The notes: generated by a model from the sequence alone, not told the origin. Shown: positions 34,692-44,450, counted from the stretch's first letter. The stretch is 64,000 bases of DNA from Methylohalobius sp964654415 (GCA_964654415.1 CAZZIP010000008.1:1-64000); one strand, 5' to 3'. Translations and numbers: made by a program.

Positions 34692-35173
34692 TAGGTTTCC
34701 ACCGGCTTGACGTAACCGCACAAGGCGAGCTGCAAAGTACGCAGCAGGTCGAACTCTTCCGGAATGGCGTGTTTGCGCATCGGGCCGCGTTTTAAGATCG
34801 CGTCCTTGACGGTGGCGACGAACTCGTCGATGGAGACCACTCGCCCGCCGCCCAACTCCTTTCTGGCAGCGCTGACTAGGATAGCCACCTGCTCGAGCGG
34901 GGTTGTAGGTTCTAACCAAGGAAACACATCTTGGCAGATATAGCGCCGCCCGAGCTCGAATTTCTTGCGGAAACGAACCTCGCGCCAGGGCCAAGGATGG
35001 GCGTCCATAGAGGGTTCCAGGTGAATCAAGTGACCCACTTGGGGATGATAAGCGACCACGTCCAATTCCCCCTCCCAACCGCCGTGGGACAACGCTCCGA
35101 CCTTGACGTTACCACGGACGATGTAGCCTCGCCATTGGTAAAACTGACGCACCAGTTTTTCCAGATGATTCAT
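34691..35173 (-). CDS. Hypothetical protein with possible PD-(D/E)XK nuclease-like core
   Basis: The 160-residue product is not recognised by name. After MNHLEKLVRQFYQWRGYIV it runs GELDVVAYHPQVGHLIHLEPS, spaced like the E-x-D...E-x-x core of PD-(D/E)XK nuclease folds. The usual second-strand lysine is not clear (here E-P-S), so activity is doubtful. The C-terminal half is helical. The start at 35173 overlaps rluB as ATGA, and the stop overlaps the truA start, so it is translated between two rRNA/tRNA pseudouridine synthases. A role in RNA or DNA processing is only context inference. Confidence 0.7.
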   Translation of the reverse strand: MNHLEKLVRQFYQWRGYIVRGNVKVGALSHGGWEGELDVVAYHPQVGHLIHLEPSMDAHPWPWREVRFRKKFELGRRYICQDVFPWLEPTTPLEQVAILVSAARKELGGGRVVSIDEFVATVKDAILKRGPMRKHAIPEEFDLLRTLQLALCGYVKPVET

Positions 35174-35961
35174 TCGCCAAGCAAGTTCTCCAGCAGTTTG
35201 ATTTCGGCCTGACCGAGCTCGCGGACGCGCCCGACCGCAAGTCCCGCAGGCAGGAGAATCGGCCCGTAACGGATGCGGATTAAGCGGCTGACGGTCACGC
35301 CCGCCGATTCCCACAAGCGCCGCACGATCCGGTTGCGGCCTTCCTTCACCACGACTTTGTACCAGCGGTTTGCACCCTCACCGCCGGCAGGTTCGATCGC
35401 CTCGAACCGGGCTAGGCCATCCTCCAGTTCCACTCCCCGGCGCAACCGCTCAAGCCAGGTCTCTGTAACCCGTCCATAGATCCGGACGGCGTACTCCCGC
35501 TCCAGCCCAGCCGAGGGATGCATGAGACGGTCGGCCAGCTCCCCCTGATTGGTAAACAAGAGCAGTCCTTCGGTATTGAGGTCTAGCCTTCCCACCGCGA
35601 TCCAGCGTCCCTTAGCCAGCTTTGGCAGCCGCTCAAATACCGAGGGCCGGCCTTGCGGATCGCGGCGGGTAACGATCTCTCCGGCCGGTTTGTGGTAGGC
35701 CAACACCCGAACCTCGCCGCTCAAGCGCTTGTCCAGATTGACCGGCCGACCTTTGATCTGAACCCGGTCCCCTTTATGCCAGCGATCGCCTAAACTGGCC
35801 ACTCGACCGTTGATTCGGACTTGGCCCTCGCGGATCCACTGTTCGATCTGGCGGCGCGAGCCTAAGCCTGCGTGGGCCAGCACCTTTTGCAGACGCACGG
35901 CGGACTGAGCTTCAGGCCCAGGAAGCGGACGGCGGGAATTAGGTTGTACTCGCTTCGGCAT
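35170..35961 (-). CDS. rluB: 23S rRNA pseudouridine synthase RluB
   Basis: The 263-residue product has an N-terminal S4 domain (about 22-75) and an RsuA/RluB/RluE-family catalytic part with AVGRLDLNTEGLLLFTNQG, containing the catalytic Asp. It should modify U2605 of 23S rRNA (E. coli numbering). The scpA-scpB-rluB order is conserved in many proteobacteria. The start overlaps scpB by 23 bases. Confidence 0.93.
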   Translation of the reverse strand: MPKRVQPNSRRPLPGPEAQSAVRLQKVLAHAGLGSRRQIEQWIREGQVRINGRVASLGDRWHKGDRVQIKGRPVNLDKRLSGEVRVLAYHKPAGEIVTRRDPQGRPSVFERLPKLAKGRWIAVGRLDLNTEGLLLFTNQGELADRLMHPSAGLEREYAVRIYGRVTETWLERLRRGVELEDGLARFEAIEPAGGEGANRWYKVVVKEGRNRIVRRLWESAGVTVSRLIRIRYGPILLPAGLAVGRVRELGQAEIKLLENLLGE

Positions 35962-36463
35962 CGGTCGATAGCGGGGGTAATTGACTTAAAGACTCAAGGT
36001 TAAAATCGTCCAAGAAGCGTTTAGTAGTGGCAAACAGCGCCGGGCGTCCGGGAACTTCTTTATGCCCCACAACCCGGATCCAGTCCCGATCCTTGAGGGT
36101 GTTTAAAATACTGCCGCTGACCGCCACTCCTCGAATCGCCTCGATGTCGCCGCGGGTGACGGGTTGGCGATAGGCGATGATGGCCAAAGTCTCCAGAAGG
36201 GCGCGGGAATAATGGCCGGTTTTTTCCGGAAACAAGCGGCTGACCCATGGGGCCAGCTCGCGCCTGACCTGAAAGCGCCAACCGCTTGCTACGCGCACCA
36301 ACTCAAGGGCACGCCCGCGGTAATCGCCGGTCAATTCGACCAGCACGGCCTCCAATTCCTCCCGTTCTACCCCTTCGTCTGCCAGCAGCGACAGCAACCG
36401 GCGAGTATCCATGGGTTCGGGGGAAGCAAACAGCAGCGCCTCGACGATCTGCTTTAAGCTCAT
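35939..36463 (-). CDS. scpB: Chromosome segregation and condensation protein ScpB
   Basis: The 174-residue product is the winged-helix kleisin partner of the SMC complex. Two winged-helix domains can be followed at about 5-80 and 90-165, the second with LLETLAIIAYRQPVTRGDIE. I chose the ATG at 36463, which overlaps the scpA stop as ATGA and gives the usual MSLKQIVEALLFASPEP start. Confidence 0.95.
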   Translation of the reverse strand: MSLKQIVEALLFASPEPMDTRRLLSLLADEGVEREELEAVLVELTGDYRGRALELVRVASGWRFQVRRELAPWVSRLFPEKTGHYSRALLETLAIIAYRQPVTRGDIEAIRGVAVSGSILNTLKDRDWIRVVGHKEVPGRPALFATTKRFLDDFNLESLSQLPPLSTDAEASTT

Positions 36464-37236
36464 CGAAGTTGGACCCGAAGCGGGGCCAAGGGTTCGCTCT
36501 GGAGGATCTCCACCAGGCCTTCTCGACACAGTTCGAGCAAAGCCAGAAACGTTACCACTATCCCGGCACGGCCTTCGCCCGGGTCGAACAGACTCTCGAA
36601 CGCCAGGACTGAAGCTTTGCGTAGGCGATCGAGGATGTCGGCCATGCGCCCGCGCACCGACAGGGCCTCGCGTTCTATAGCATGGACGCAGAACCGTTCA
36701 GCTCGGGCCAATACCTGGCGCAACGCCGCGGCCAGCTCTTCCAGCCCAATTCGAGGCTCGGCCTTCGGTCGAAGCGAAATGCCTGGATCGACGCATACCG
36801 GGAAAACGTCGCGCGCTATCCGAGGCAGTTCGTCCAGCGCGGCAGCGGCCTGTTTGAAGCGCTCGTACTCCTTAAGGCGCCGCACCAATTCGGCACGTGG
36901 GTCTTCCTCCTCAGCCTCGGCGGTCGGCTGGGGCAACAGCAAACGCGATTTGATCTCGGCCAGGATCGCAGCCATCAACAGATATTCGGCAGCCAGTTCG
37001 ATCTTAAGGCCCTCCATCAGGGCAATGTATTCAAGGTATTGCTCGGTCACTTGGGCAATAGAAATGGCCATGATGTCGAGATTGCGGCGCCGTATCAGGT
37101 AGAGCAAAAGGTCCAGCGGTCCCTCGAAGGTTTCCTCCAGAAATACCCGTAGCGCGTCGGGAGGAATATAAAGATTCTCAGGAAGGGTTATGAGCGGAGC
37201 GCCATAGACCTTGGCGACCGGGGCAGTTGGGCTCAT
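36460..37236 (-). CDS. scpA: Chromosome segregation and condensation protein ScpA
   Basis: The 258-residue product is the kleisin that bridges SMC heads. The N-terminal motif FEGPLDLLLYLIRRRNLDI is at about 38-57, and the helical middle has EYLLMAAILAEIKSRLLLP. The C-terminal winged helix ends the protein. No smc gene is in view. It overlaps both neighbours by four bases. Confidence 0.95.
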   Translation of the reverse strand: MSPTAPVAKVYGAPLITLPENLYIPPDALRVFLEETFEGPLDLLLYLIRRRNLDIMAISIAQVTEQYLEYIALMEGLKIELAAEYLLMAAILAEIKSRLLLPQPTAEAEEEDPRAELVRRLKEYERFKQAAAALDELPRIARDVFPVCVDPGISLRPKAEPRIGLEELAAALRQVLARAERFCVHAIEREALSVRGRMADILDRLRKASVLAFESLFDPGEGRAGIVVTFLALLELCREGLVEILQSEPLAPLRVQLR

Positions 37237-37883
37237 GTCAGACCGGCCAAACTGAAGAAAAAAGCCTGCATGGAGAAAATCACTGGCCCCAGGACCCGCC
37301 CCAGGACGCCGGTCACCAATAAGAGCAGCAAGATCGGCAAGCCATAGGGTTCCAATTGCGCCACTCTAGCCGCCCAGGACAATGGCAAGACTCCTACCAG
37401 CACCCGCCCGCCGTCCAGGGGCGGTAGCGGCAACAGATTGAGCGCCATCAACACCAGGTTGAAGGAAACCCCGGCCGCGCCCATGTAAACCAAAGGCACC
37501 GACACATAAGGCCACTCCAGCCCCACTCCGAGCCTGGCGAGCAGCGCCCATCCCAAGGCCATCCCCAGATTGGCGCCAGGGCCGGCCAGTGCGACCAGAG
37601 CCATGTCGCGTTTGGGATGGCGCAATCTGCCGTAATCGACCGGAACCGGCTTAGCCCAGCCGAAGATGAACCCGCCGAGCAGCATCATCACCAGGGGTAT
37701 TGCGATCGTCCCTAGCGGATCGACGTGCTTTAAGGGATTCAAGGACAAGCGCCCCATGCGCTTGGCGGTCTCGTCCCCACACCACCAGGCCACGATCCCA
37801 TGGGCGACCTCGTGCAAGGTGACAGCAAACAGAATCGGTAATGCCCAGATAGAAAGCTTCTGAGCCACAGTCAATTCTTCCAT
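37233..37883 (-). CDS. Site-2 protease-like M50 membrane metalloprotease
   Basis: The 216-residue product is a polytopic membrane protein of the compact M50B type. The zinc motif is HEVAHG (His24, Glu25, His28), and the third ligand is likely in PLPPLDGGRVL. It has no PDZ domain, unlike RseP. Similar genes are often found beside scpAB and trpS or yciO in beta- and gammaproteobacteria. The substrate is unknown. It starts 4 bases after the yciO stop. Confidence 0.9.
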   Translation of the reverse strand: MEELTVAQKLSIWALPILFAVTLHEVAHGIVAWWCGDETAKRMGRLSLNPLKHVDPLGTIAIPLVMMLLGGFIFGWAKPVPVDYGRLRHPKRDMALVALAGPGANLGMALGWALLARLGVGLEWPYVSVPLVYMGAAGVSFNLVLMALNLLPLPPLDGGRVLVGVLPLSWAARVAQLEPYGLPILLLLLVTGVLGRVLGPVIFSMQAFFFSLAGLT

Positions 37884-37887
37884 TCGA

Positions 37888-38517
37888 TTATCCTAACACG
37901 GCTTCTAGTTTCTCCCGGCCTTTGCCCAAACGCACGACTTCAGGCACGTCTTCGGTCAAATCGACGATGCTGGTCGGCTCGTAGGGGATGACTCCGGAAT
38001 CGATCACCAGATCTACCTGCTTCTCCAGGCGATCGCGGATTTCCTCCGGATCCTCCAATGCCGTCTCCTCGCCGGGTAGAATCAAGGTGGTGCTGAACAA
38101 GGGTTCCCCGAGTTCGGCTACCAGCGCTTGGGCTACCGGATGGTCAGGGATTCGGATCCCAATCGTCTTGCGGCTTGGATGCTGCAGGCGCCTGGGCACT
38201 TCGCGAGTGGCCCTGAGGACGAAGGTGTACGCCCCCGGGGTCAGGGCTTTGATCAGGCGATGGGCCTCGTTACCCAGACGCACGAACTGAGATACTTGAG
38301 ACAGGTCTCGGCAGACCAAAGTGAAATTGTGCTTCTCTGCAAGCTGACGGATGCGCCGGATCCGCTCCAGGGCCTTGACGGCGTCGATCCGGCACGCCAA
38401 CGCATAGGAGGAATCGGTAGGATAGACGATCACTCCTCCTTGCTGGAGGATTTCCACCGCCCGCCGGATCAGGCGCGGTTGGGGGTTGTCAGGATGGATT
38501 TGAAAATACTGGGCCAT
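37888..38517 (-). CDS. yciO: YciO-type Sua5/YrdC family protein
   Basis: The 209-residue product has the YrdC fold: GGVIVYPTDSSYALAC, then the KxR-type region (here RRIRQLAEKHNFTLVC), and LTPGAYTFVLRAT. Length and motifs fit YciO rather than TsaC. The biological role of YciO is unsettled; weak threonylcarbamoyl-adenylate synthase activity has been suggested. It heads the scp-containing run. Confidence 0.88.
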   Translation of the reverse strand: MAQYFQIHPDNPQPRLIRRAVEILQQGGVIVYPTDSSYALACRIDAVKALERIRRIRQLAEKHNFTLVCRDLSQVSQFVRLGNEAHRLIKALTPGAYTFVLRATREVPRRLQHPSRKTIGIRIPDHPVAQALVAELGEPLFSTTLILPGEETALEDPEEIRDRLEKQVDLVIDSGVIPYEPTSIVDLTEDVPEVVRLGKGREKLEAVLG

Positions 38518-38579
38518 GCGCTGCCATACTAAAAAGCATAGAGTAACACGTCCGCCCCTGGTTGTTGACCACCAGATCG

Positions 38580-39251
38580 TCAGCCCGCCACCGTAGCCAC
38601 CCGTTCGCGTAAATATACCGGCAGCGCTTGCTCTGCGGCTACTGTCTCGCCCCTGGCGAACATGGCCGCTGCCAGCCGTGCCACTGCCGAGGCCCTGGGT
38701 AAGCGCTTAGGCCAAATCTCAAGCAGCCGCTCCTCCCCCAACCGACGGCGCAGAACCTCGCCATACACCTCCCAACCTGGACCGATGCCGATCCCCTTGA
38801 CCTCGTCCGGAAAAACCACGCTTTCAGGCGCAATGATCGACTCGGCGATGACCGGGCAGCCGCATCTTCGATAGATTCCCCAATACACCTCGCCCATGCG
38901 CGCATCCAGCGCTGCCAGAGCGTATTCAGCCTCGCTGCCGCAAAACACCTCCCAAGCCAAAGCCGCTAAAGTCGAAACTGGCACTACCGGAAGATTTGCT
39001 CCGAGCGCCAATCCCTGCACCACTCCGGCCGCGATTCGAAGGCTAGTGAAGGCGCCGGGACCACGGCCAAAGGCCAAGGCATCCAGCGCTTCCAAAGCCA
39101 GTCCCGCTTCCGTCAGCAATTCTTCCAGCATCGACAGAATCCGCTGGGCATGCCGGCGCGGCGCCATTTCGAACCGCTCTAAGATCTCCCCGTCCAGATA
39201 CAAGGCCGCCGAACACGCCTCGGTAGCCGTCTCAAGCGCTAGAATCCGCAT
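38580..39251 (-). CDS. tsaB: tRNA threonylcarbamoyladenosine complex protein TsaB
   Basis: The 223-residue product is the ASKHA-fold partner that dimerises with TsaD for t6A37 formation. The N-terminus is MRILALETATEACSAALY, and the middle has ALAFGRGPGAFTSLRIAAGV. I chose the ATG at 39251, which overlaps the helicase gene by 20 bases; the longer reading to 39350 adds non-family residues. Confidence 0.95.
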   Translation of the reverse strand: MRILALETATEACSAALYLDGEILERFEMAPRRHAQRILSMLEELLTEAGLALEALDALAFGRGPGAFTSLRIAAGVVQGLALGANLPVVPVSTLAALAWEVFCGSEAEYALAALDARMGEVYWGIYRRCGCPVIAESIIAPESVVFPDEVKGIGIGPGWEVYGEVLRRRLGEERLLEIWPKRLPRASAVARLAAAMFARGETVAAEQALPVYLRERVATVAG

Positions 39252-41187
39252 AAAACCGTTCCACTTCAGCCACCTCTCGAGTCCTGCGCATAGGTGGTAG
39301 ACTCTCCAGGAAAACTTTGCCATACGGCTTGTCCACCAATCTCGGATCACACAGGACCAGCACCCCGCGGTCTTCGCTGCCGCGGATCAATCGCCCTGCC
39401 CCCTGCTTGAGGGCAATCACCGCCGCCGGCAACTGCCAAGCAAGAAAAGGATCATAGCCACATCGACGCAAGCTGGCCAATCTGGCCTGGAATACTGGCT
39501 CGGATGGAGGAGCAAACGGCAGCCTATCGATGATCACGCACGCCAGCGCCGCCCCCGGGACGTCTACCCCTTCCCAGAAACTGCCGGTTCCCAGCAGTAC
39601 CGCATTGCCCAATTCGCGAAACCGCGCAAGGAGCATCGCTTTGGGCGCCTGTCCTTGCACCAACAGCGGGAATGGCAAGTCCTGGAGGTACCTGGCCGCC
39701 TCTGCCAGGGCACGGTGACTGGTAAACAGGAAAAACGCCCGCCCGCCGCTCGCCTGCAGCACCGGTCGTACCGCTGCCACCGCCTGGGCGGTGTACTCAG
39801 GCGAGTCCGGTGGCGGCAATCCCGGCGGCAGGTAAAGCAGGGCCTGCTTAGCATAGTCGAAAGGGCTAGGCCAAAGGTGAGTTTCTACAGCCTCCCCGCT
39901 CAGTCCCAATTGGCCGAGGAAATGATCGAAGCAGCCTGCCACGCTCAAGGTGGCGGAAGTAAAAATCCAAGCTGCCCCAAAAGCTTTACGGTAACCGGCG
40001 AACGATGCCGCCACTCCCAGAGGAGTGGCGTGTAGGGCGAAACGACGCTGGCCAGCGTCGAACCAGCGCACCCAGTCATCCCCCTGTCCTGCCAGCCAAT
40101 TCTCCAGGCGCTCCCCCAATCTTTGGCCGCGCTGCAAGCATAGCTCCAGACCATGACTAGCGCCTGCCAGCGGCTCCAGGTTCCAGGCCAGCTCTACCAA
40201 CTCCGCCTGCAATTCGGCCAGACGCGGGGTCAAACCAGGCATCGCTTCCAGTTCGGCCTCGCCGCCCCGAACCGAGGCCATAGCAAATCCCGCCTGGACT
40301 TCAGCCAGCTTTTGCTGCAAGCGCAACAGGGCCTGCTGCGTGGGTGGCGATACCAATTGCGCCTGCTGCAATTCCATGGCCGCATCCCGGATCAATTCCT
40401 GGATTTGGCGTGAGGAAACGCTGATGCCTAGAAAACGGGCGGCGGTTTCGGCGAACTGGTGAGCCTCGTCCACGATCACCGCATCCGCTCCCGGCAACAC
40501 CTCCCCCAATCCGTCCTCGCGTAATGCCCAGTCGGCACATAGAAGATGGTGATTGATCACTACTAAATCGGCCTGCTGGGCCCGACGCCTGGCTTTAAGC
40601 ACAAAACAATCGCTGATAAGCGGGCAGTTCTGCCCCAGACAACTCTCCTCGGTGGAAGTCAGCGCCTGCCACCCCCACCAATTTTCCGCCAGCGTGGACA
40701 TCTCGGCGATATCGCCCACCTCGGTGGTGGAGACCCAGCGCTGCACCTGGGCCAATTCGCTCCTCTCAGCTTCGGGCAGCGCCAGATCTGCCGTCAGGAT
40801 CTGCCTTAGGCGATAATGACACAGATAATTGCCCCGCCCTTTGAGCTGGGCCACCTGCACCGGCCGCTGCAGCACGCGCAGCAGCAGGGGCAAGTCTTTG
40901 AGGAACAGTTGGTCCTGGAGATTGCGGCTGCCGGTGGAAACGATCACCTGCCGCCCAGATAGCAGCGCTGGGACGAGATAAGCGAAGGTCTTGCCCGTCC
41001 CAGTTCCGGCTTCGACTACCAGCACTCGTCCGCCAGCGATGGCCTCAGCCACCGCCTCGGCCATTTCCAGCTGGGCCGGGCGCGGATGGTATCGATCGAT
41101 CAACCGGGCCAAAGCCCCCTCGGGACCAAAAATCTCGCTTAAGGCTTGGCGTTGGTTGGAATAGGACTCAGCTTGGGCTATAGGCAT
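39232..41187 (-). CDS. DinG-family ATP-dependent helicase (YoaA-like)
   Basis: The 651-residue product is an XPD-like Fe-S helicase. Walker A is EAGTGTGKTFAY (about 60), the cysteines that could ligate a [4Fe-4S] cluster are in NYLCHYRL and SCLGQNCPLISDC, and the DEAH box is VDEAHQF. The C-terminal RecA domain has GTGSFWEGVDVPG and GAGRLIRGSEDRG. No exonuclease domain is fused. Length favours YoaA over E. coli DinG (716). The tsaB-yoaA pairing is common. Confidence 0.93.
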   Translation of the reverse strand: MPIAQAESYSNQRQALSEIFGPEGALARLIDRYHPRPAQLEMAEAVAEAIAGGRVLVVEAGTGTGKTFAYLVPALLSGRQVIVSTGSRNLQDQLFLKDLPLLLRVLQRPVQVAQLKGRGNYLCHYRLRQILTADLALPEAERSELAQVQRWVSTTEVGDIAEMSTLAENWWGWQALTSTEESCLGQNCPLISDCFVLKARRRAQQADLVVINHHLLCADWALREDGLGEVLPGADAVIVDEAHQFAETAARFLGISVSSRQIQELIRDAAMELQQAQLVSPPTQQALLRLQQKLAEVQAGFAMASVRGGEAELEAMPGLTPRLAELQAELVELAWNLEPLAGASHGLELCLQRGQRLGERLENWLAGQGDDWVRWFDAGQRRFALHATPLGVAASFAGYRKAFGAAWIFTSATLSVAGCFDHFLGQLGLSGEAVETHLWPSPFDYAKQALLYLPPGLPPPDSPEYTAQAVAAVRPVLQASGGRAFFLFTSHRALAEAARYLQDLPFPLLVQGQAPKAMLLARFRELGNAVLLGTGSFWEGVDVPGAALACVIIDRLPFAPPSEPVFQARLASLRRCGYDPFLAWQLPAAVIALKQGAGRLIRGSEDRGVLVLCDPRLVDKPYGKVFLESLPPMRRTREVAEVERFYADSSA

Positions 41188-41211
41188 GGACTTTTGCCCT
41201 GCGCTTTAAGG

Positions 41212-42573
41212 TTATTTCCCGATGCAAAACTCGGCAAAAATCCTTCCCAAAAGATCGTCACTGGTCACCTCGCCGGTGATTTCCGCAAGCGCTTGTTGGG
41301 CCAAACGAAGATTTTCGGCGACCAGTTCGGCGGCTTGGGTCGAATGCAGTTCCTCAAGGGCCTTATGGAGAAAATCCTGGGTCTGCGCCAACGCTTCCAG
41401 ATGGCGGCGGCGGGCGGCGAGGGCGTCCTCCGCCTCGGCCTCAAACCCCAGCGAGCGCTTGAGGTGAAATTTAAGCAGGTCGATTCCCGCTCCGGTTTTG
41501 GCGGAAAGATAAACGGCAGCAAAGGTCGCAGTCTCCGTGAGGGCGGGGGGTCTATCGATCAGGTCGATCTTGTTGTAAATCCTAGTCACCGGGATTCCAA
41601 CTGGGAGCTGCGCCAGCAGGGACTCTCCGGCTTCCGGTTCGCGACAGTCCAGGACCAGCAAGATGCGGTCGGCGCTGTGCATGGCCTTGATTGCCCGGCG
41701 CATCCCTTCGCGCTCGATCGGGTCGCCGCCTTCGCGCAAGCCCGCGGTATCGATGACATACAGCGGCATGCCATCGAGATCGAGGTGTTCAGTCAACAGG
41801 TCGCGGGTGGTTCCAGCGATGTCGGTGACGATCGCCGCTTCCCGTTCGGCAAGGCGGTTGAGCAGGCTCGATTTGCCGACGTTAGGCGGGCCGGCGATCA
41901 CTGCGGTCATCCCTTCCCGGAGCAGGCGGCCCTGATGAGCGCGACGGCGCAAAATGCTAAGGTCTTCCAGCAAACGCTTCAGACGCACCGAGACTTCTCC
42001 CTCAGCCAATAGGTCGATGTCCTCGTCAGCAAAGTCGATGCTCGCTTCCATATAAACCCGAAGCTGCGTCAGCGCCTCCGAAAGCCGCTGGACCTGCTCG
42101 GAAAACACCCCTTCCAAGGAGCGTTGAGCGGCGCGCGCGGCCGCTTCCGAGGTGCTTTCGATCAGCGCCGCCACCGCCTCAGCCTGGGCCAGATCGAGCT
42201 TGCCGTTGAGGAAGGCGCGGCGGCTGAATTCCCCCGGTTGGGCAGGTCTTACCCCTAACTGAAACAGCCTTTTGAGCAGCGCCTCGACTACGACTGGACT
42301 GCCGTGGCAATGGAGCTCCAACATATCCTCGCCAGTGTAGGAGCGCGGCGCTGGGAAATAAAGCACAAGCCCCCGATCGATGGCGATTCCGTCCTCGCCT
42401 AGAAACGCCACATAATGGGCGTGACGGGGCTTCAAACTGCGTTTGCCAACAAGCTCGAAAGCTAAGGATTTAAGGTCAGAACCGGATACTCGCACTACCG
42501 CCACCGCCCCCCGGCCAGGGGGCGTGGCGGGCGCAGCGATGCGGTCAGTGTGAGAATCAAGCGTTCCTGACAC
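41212..42573 (-). CDS. mnmE: tRNA modification GTPase MnmE
   Basis: The 453-residue product works with MnmG to modify uridine-34 of certain tRNAs. It has the N-terminal folate-binding domain, then the helical domain with an inserted G domain (GPPNVGKSSLLN, DIAGTTRD and DTAGLREG, with NKID later). The C-terminus is FCIGK with the conserved Cys. It overlaps yidC by 17 bases in the usual yidC-mnmE order. Confidence 0.97.
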   Translation of the reverse strand: MSGTLDSHTDRIAAPATPPGRGAVAVVRVSGSDLKSLAFELVGKRSLKPRHAHYVAFLGEDGIAIDRGLVLYFPAPRSYTGEDMLELHCHGSPVVVEALLKRLFQLGVRPAQPGEFSRRAFLNGKLDLAQAEAVAALIESTSEAAARAAQRSLEGVFSEQVQRLSEALTQLRVYMEASIDFADEDIDLLAEGEVSVRLKRLLEDLSILRRRAHQGRLLREGMTAVIAGPPNVGKSSLLNRLAEREAAIVTDIAGTTRDLLTEHLDLDGMPLYVIDTAGLREGGDPIEREGMRRAIKAMHSADRILLVLDCREPEAGESLLAQLPVGIPVTRIYNKIDLIDRPPALTETATFAAVYLSAKTGAGIDLLKFHLKRSLGFEAEAEDALAARRRHLEALAQTQDFLHKALEELHSTQAAELVAENLRLAQQALAEITGEVTSDDLLGRIFAEFCIGK

Positions 42574-44179
42574 CTTCGATCTGACGATTGATCCACCACT
42601 GCTGCACGATCGACAGAGCGTTGTTGACTACCCAGTACAACACCAATCCTGCCGGGAAGAAGGCAAAAAAGACAGTGAAAATCAGCGGAAACATCTTCAT
42701 TACTTGGGCCTGAACCGGATCGGCAGGAGGGGGACTGAGTTTCTGCTGGATCCACATAGTCACTCCCATCAGGAGCGGCAGGATAAAGTAGGGATCCTTG
42801 GAAGTAAGGTCGGTAAGCCACAACAGGAAGCTTGCCTGCCTAAGTTCTACGCTTTCCACCAGCACCCAGTAGAGCGAGATAAAGACCGGGATTTGGACCA
42901 CGATCGGCAAACAGCCCCCTAAGGGATTGACTTTTTCCTCCCGGTAAAGCTGCATCAACGCCTGGTGGAATTTCTGCTTGTCCTCGCCAAAGCGCTCCTT
43001 CAGGGCCTGCATCTTGGGCTGGACTTTGCGCATTTTGGCCATAGACCTAAAACTAGCCGCCGACAGGGGATAAAACAGGGCCTTGATGACCACCGTGGTG
43101 GCGATGATCGCCCAACCCCAGTTCCCGAAAAGCTTTTCAAACTGTTCCAGTAACCAGAAGATCGGCTTGGCGATGAAGGTAAAGACCCCATAGTCGACGG
43201 TCAACTCCAATCCCGGCGCAACCTTGTCCAGTATCCGCTGGAGTTTTGGACCTATGTAGTAGCGCGCGCTGAACGTCTTGGTCTCGCCTGCGGCCACCCG
43301 GTATTCCGGGGAATAGGCGCCGACGATGTAAATCTCATCCGGCAGCGCCTTGGTATAAAAATGATTGATCTGATCTTGGGGCGGCAACCAGGCCGCGAGG
43401 AAGTAGTGCTGGATCATAGCGCACCACCCCCCCTCGGTCTCCCAGTTCCGGGGCGCACCCTTGATATCGCCGAAGGAGATTTTTTCATAAGGTTCGTCGG
43501 CGCGCCGGCAAGCCACCCCGGTATAGGTACGGATGAAGGCGTTGTCGTCCTCCGCCTTGGTCGGAGGCTTGCGTTTCAACTGGCCGTACAGGCGAGCGCT
43601 CCAAGGCGCGGACGAGGAGTTGGTGATCTGATAGTCGATCTTTACCTCGTAACTACCCGGCTCGAACGTGAAAGTCTTGACGATCTCCACCCCGTCGCCA
43701 CGCCAGATAAGGGGCACCTTGAGTGCCTGCTGCTCCGCCATACGGTATTCCCGCGCCTCGGCTTGCCATAACGCGGTATGCTTGGGGGCAATTCTTTCAT
43801 CGCCCAGAAAACCGGTCTGGGTGACGAACAGCCGCTCCGGCTCGTCGGCGAGCAGGCGGACCGGTTCGTCAGGCTTGGCCTTGGAAACCGGATACTTGAG
43901 CAAATCCACCGCTTGGATATCACCACCTGCAAGGTTGATCTCGGCGCGGATGACATCGGTCTGCACGATCACCCGACCACCGCCCTTGAGGCTTGGGCTA
44001 ACCTCAGTGCCAGCCGCAGACTCGGCCTGGGCCTTCGCCTCCGCTTCGGGCGCTGGCTGCCCAGCAGCTTCAGCCTGGACCTGAGGCGGTTTAGGACCAT
44101 AGTCCCGCTGCCAGGCTTCCCATAACATATAACCTAGCAGGATGGCCATCAGGATAAGAAAAAATCTCAGATTATCCAT
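42557..44179 (-). CDS. yidC: Membrane protein insertase YidC
   Basis: The 540-residue product inserts and folds inner-membrane proteins, alone or with SecYEG. It has the N-terminal membrane helix, then a large periplasmic beta domain (about 55-340) as in Gram-negative YidC, then five core helices. The conserved loop arginine is probably in the FRSMAKMRKVQPKMQALKE cytoplasmic helix region. It overlaps yidD by 8 bases. Confidence 0.97.
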   Translation of the reverse strand: MDNLRFFLILMAILLGYMLWEAWQRDYGPKPPQVQAEAAGQPAPEAEAKAQAESAAGTEVSPSLKGGGRVIVQTDVIRAEINLAGGDIQAVDLLKYPVSKAKPDEPVRLLADEPERLFVTQTGFLGDERIAPKHTALWQAEAREYRMAEQQALKVPLIWRGDGVEIVKTFTFEPGSYEVKIDYQITNSSSAPWSARLYGQLKRKPPTKAEDDNAFIRTYTGVACRRADEPYEKISFGDIKGAPRNWETEGGWCAMIQHYFLAAWLPPQDQINHFYTKALPDEIYIVGAYSPEYRVAAGETKTFSARYYIGPKLQRILDKVAPGLELTVDYGVFTFIAKPIFWLLEQFEKLFGNWGWAIIATTVVIKALFYPLSAASFRSMAKMRKVQPKMQALKERFGEDKQKFHQALMQLYREEKVNPLGGCLPIVVQIPVFISLYWVLVESVELRQASFLLWLTDLTSKDPYFILPLLMGVTMWIQQKLSPPPADPVQAQVMKMFPLIFTVFFAFFPAGLVLYWVVNNALSIVQQWWINRQIEGVRNA

Positions 44180-44450
44180 TTTTGTTATTCCAAAATTGCT
44201 CCGGGACAGGATCGACTCCCCCTGGATGCCAAGGATGGCAACGCAACAGGCGCCACGCTGCCAACCAGGAGCCCCGCACTACGCCAAATCGCTCAATAGC
44301 GGTCAAGGCATAGGCAGAGCAGGTGGGATAAAAGCGACATTGATTCCCCAGCCAGGGGCTAATAAAAAAACGATACCACCGAATCCCTGCGATCAGGGAG
44401 ATCCGGCAACCACGCTCAAGCGTTGCCAGTGTTTGGCCAAGGATTCCCAT
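44172..44450 (-). CDS. yidD: Membrane protein insertion efficiency factor YidD
   Basis: The 92-residue product has the invariant core CRFYPTCSAYALTAIERFG and LRCHPWHPGG, with three conserved cysteines. It overlaps rnpA by 58 bases and yidC by 8, as is normal for this cluster. Confidence 0.95.
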   Translation of the reverse strand: MGILGQTLATLERGCRISLIAGIRWYRFFISPWLGNQCRFYPTCSAYALTAIERFGVVRGSWLAAWRLLRCHPWHPGGVDPVPEQFWNNKNG

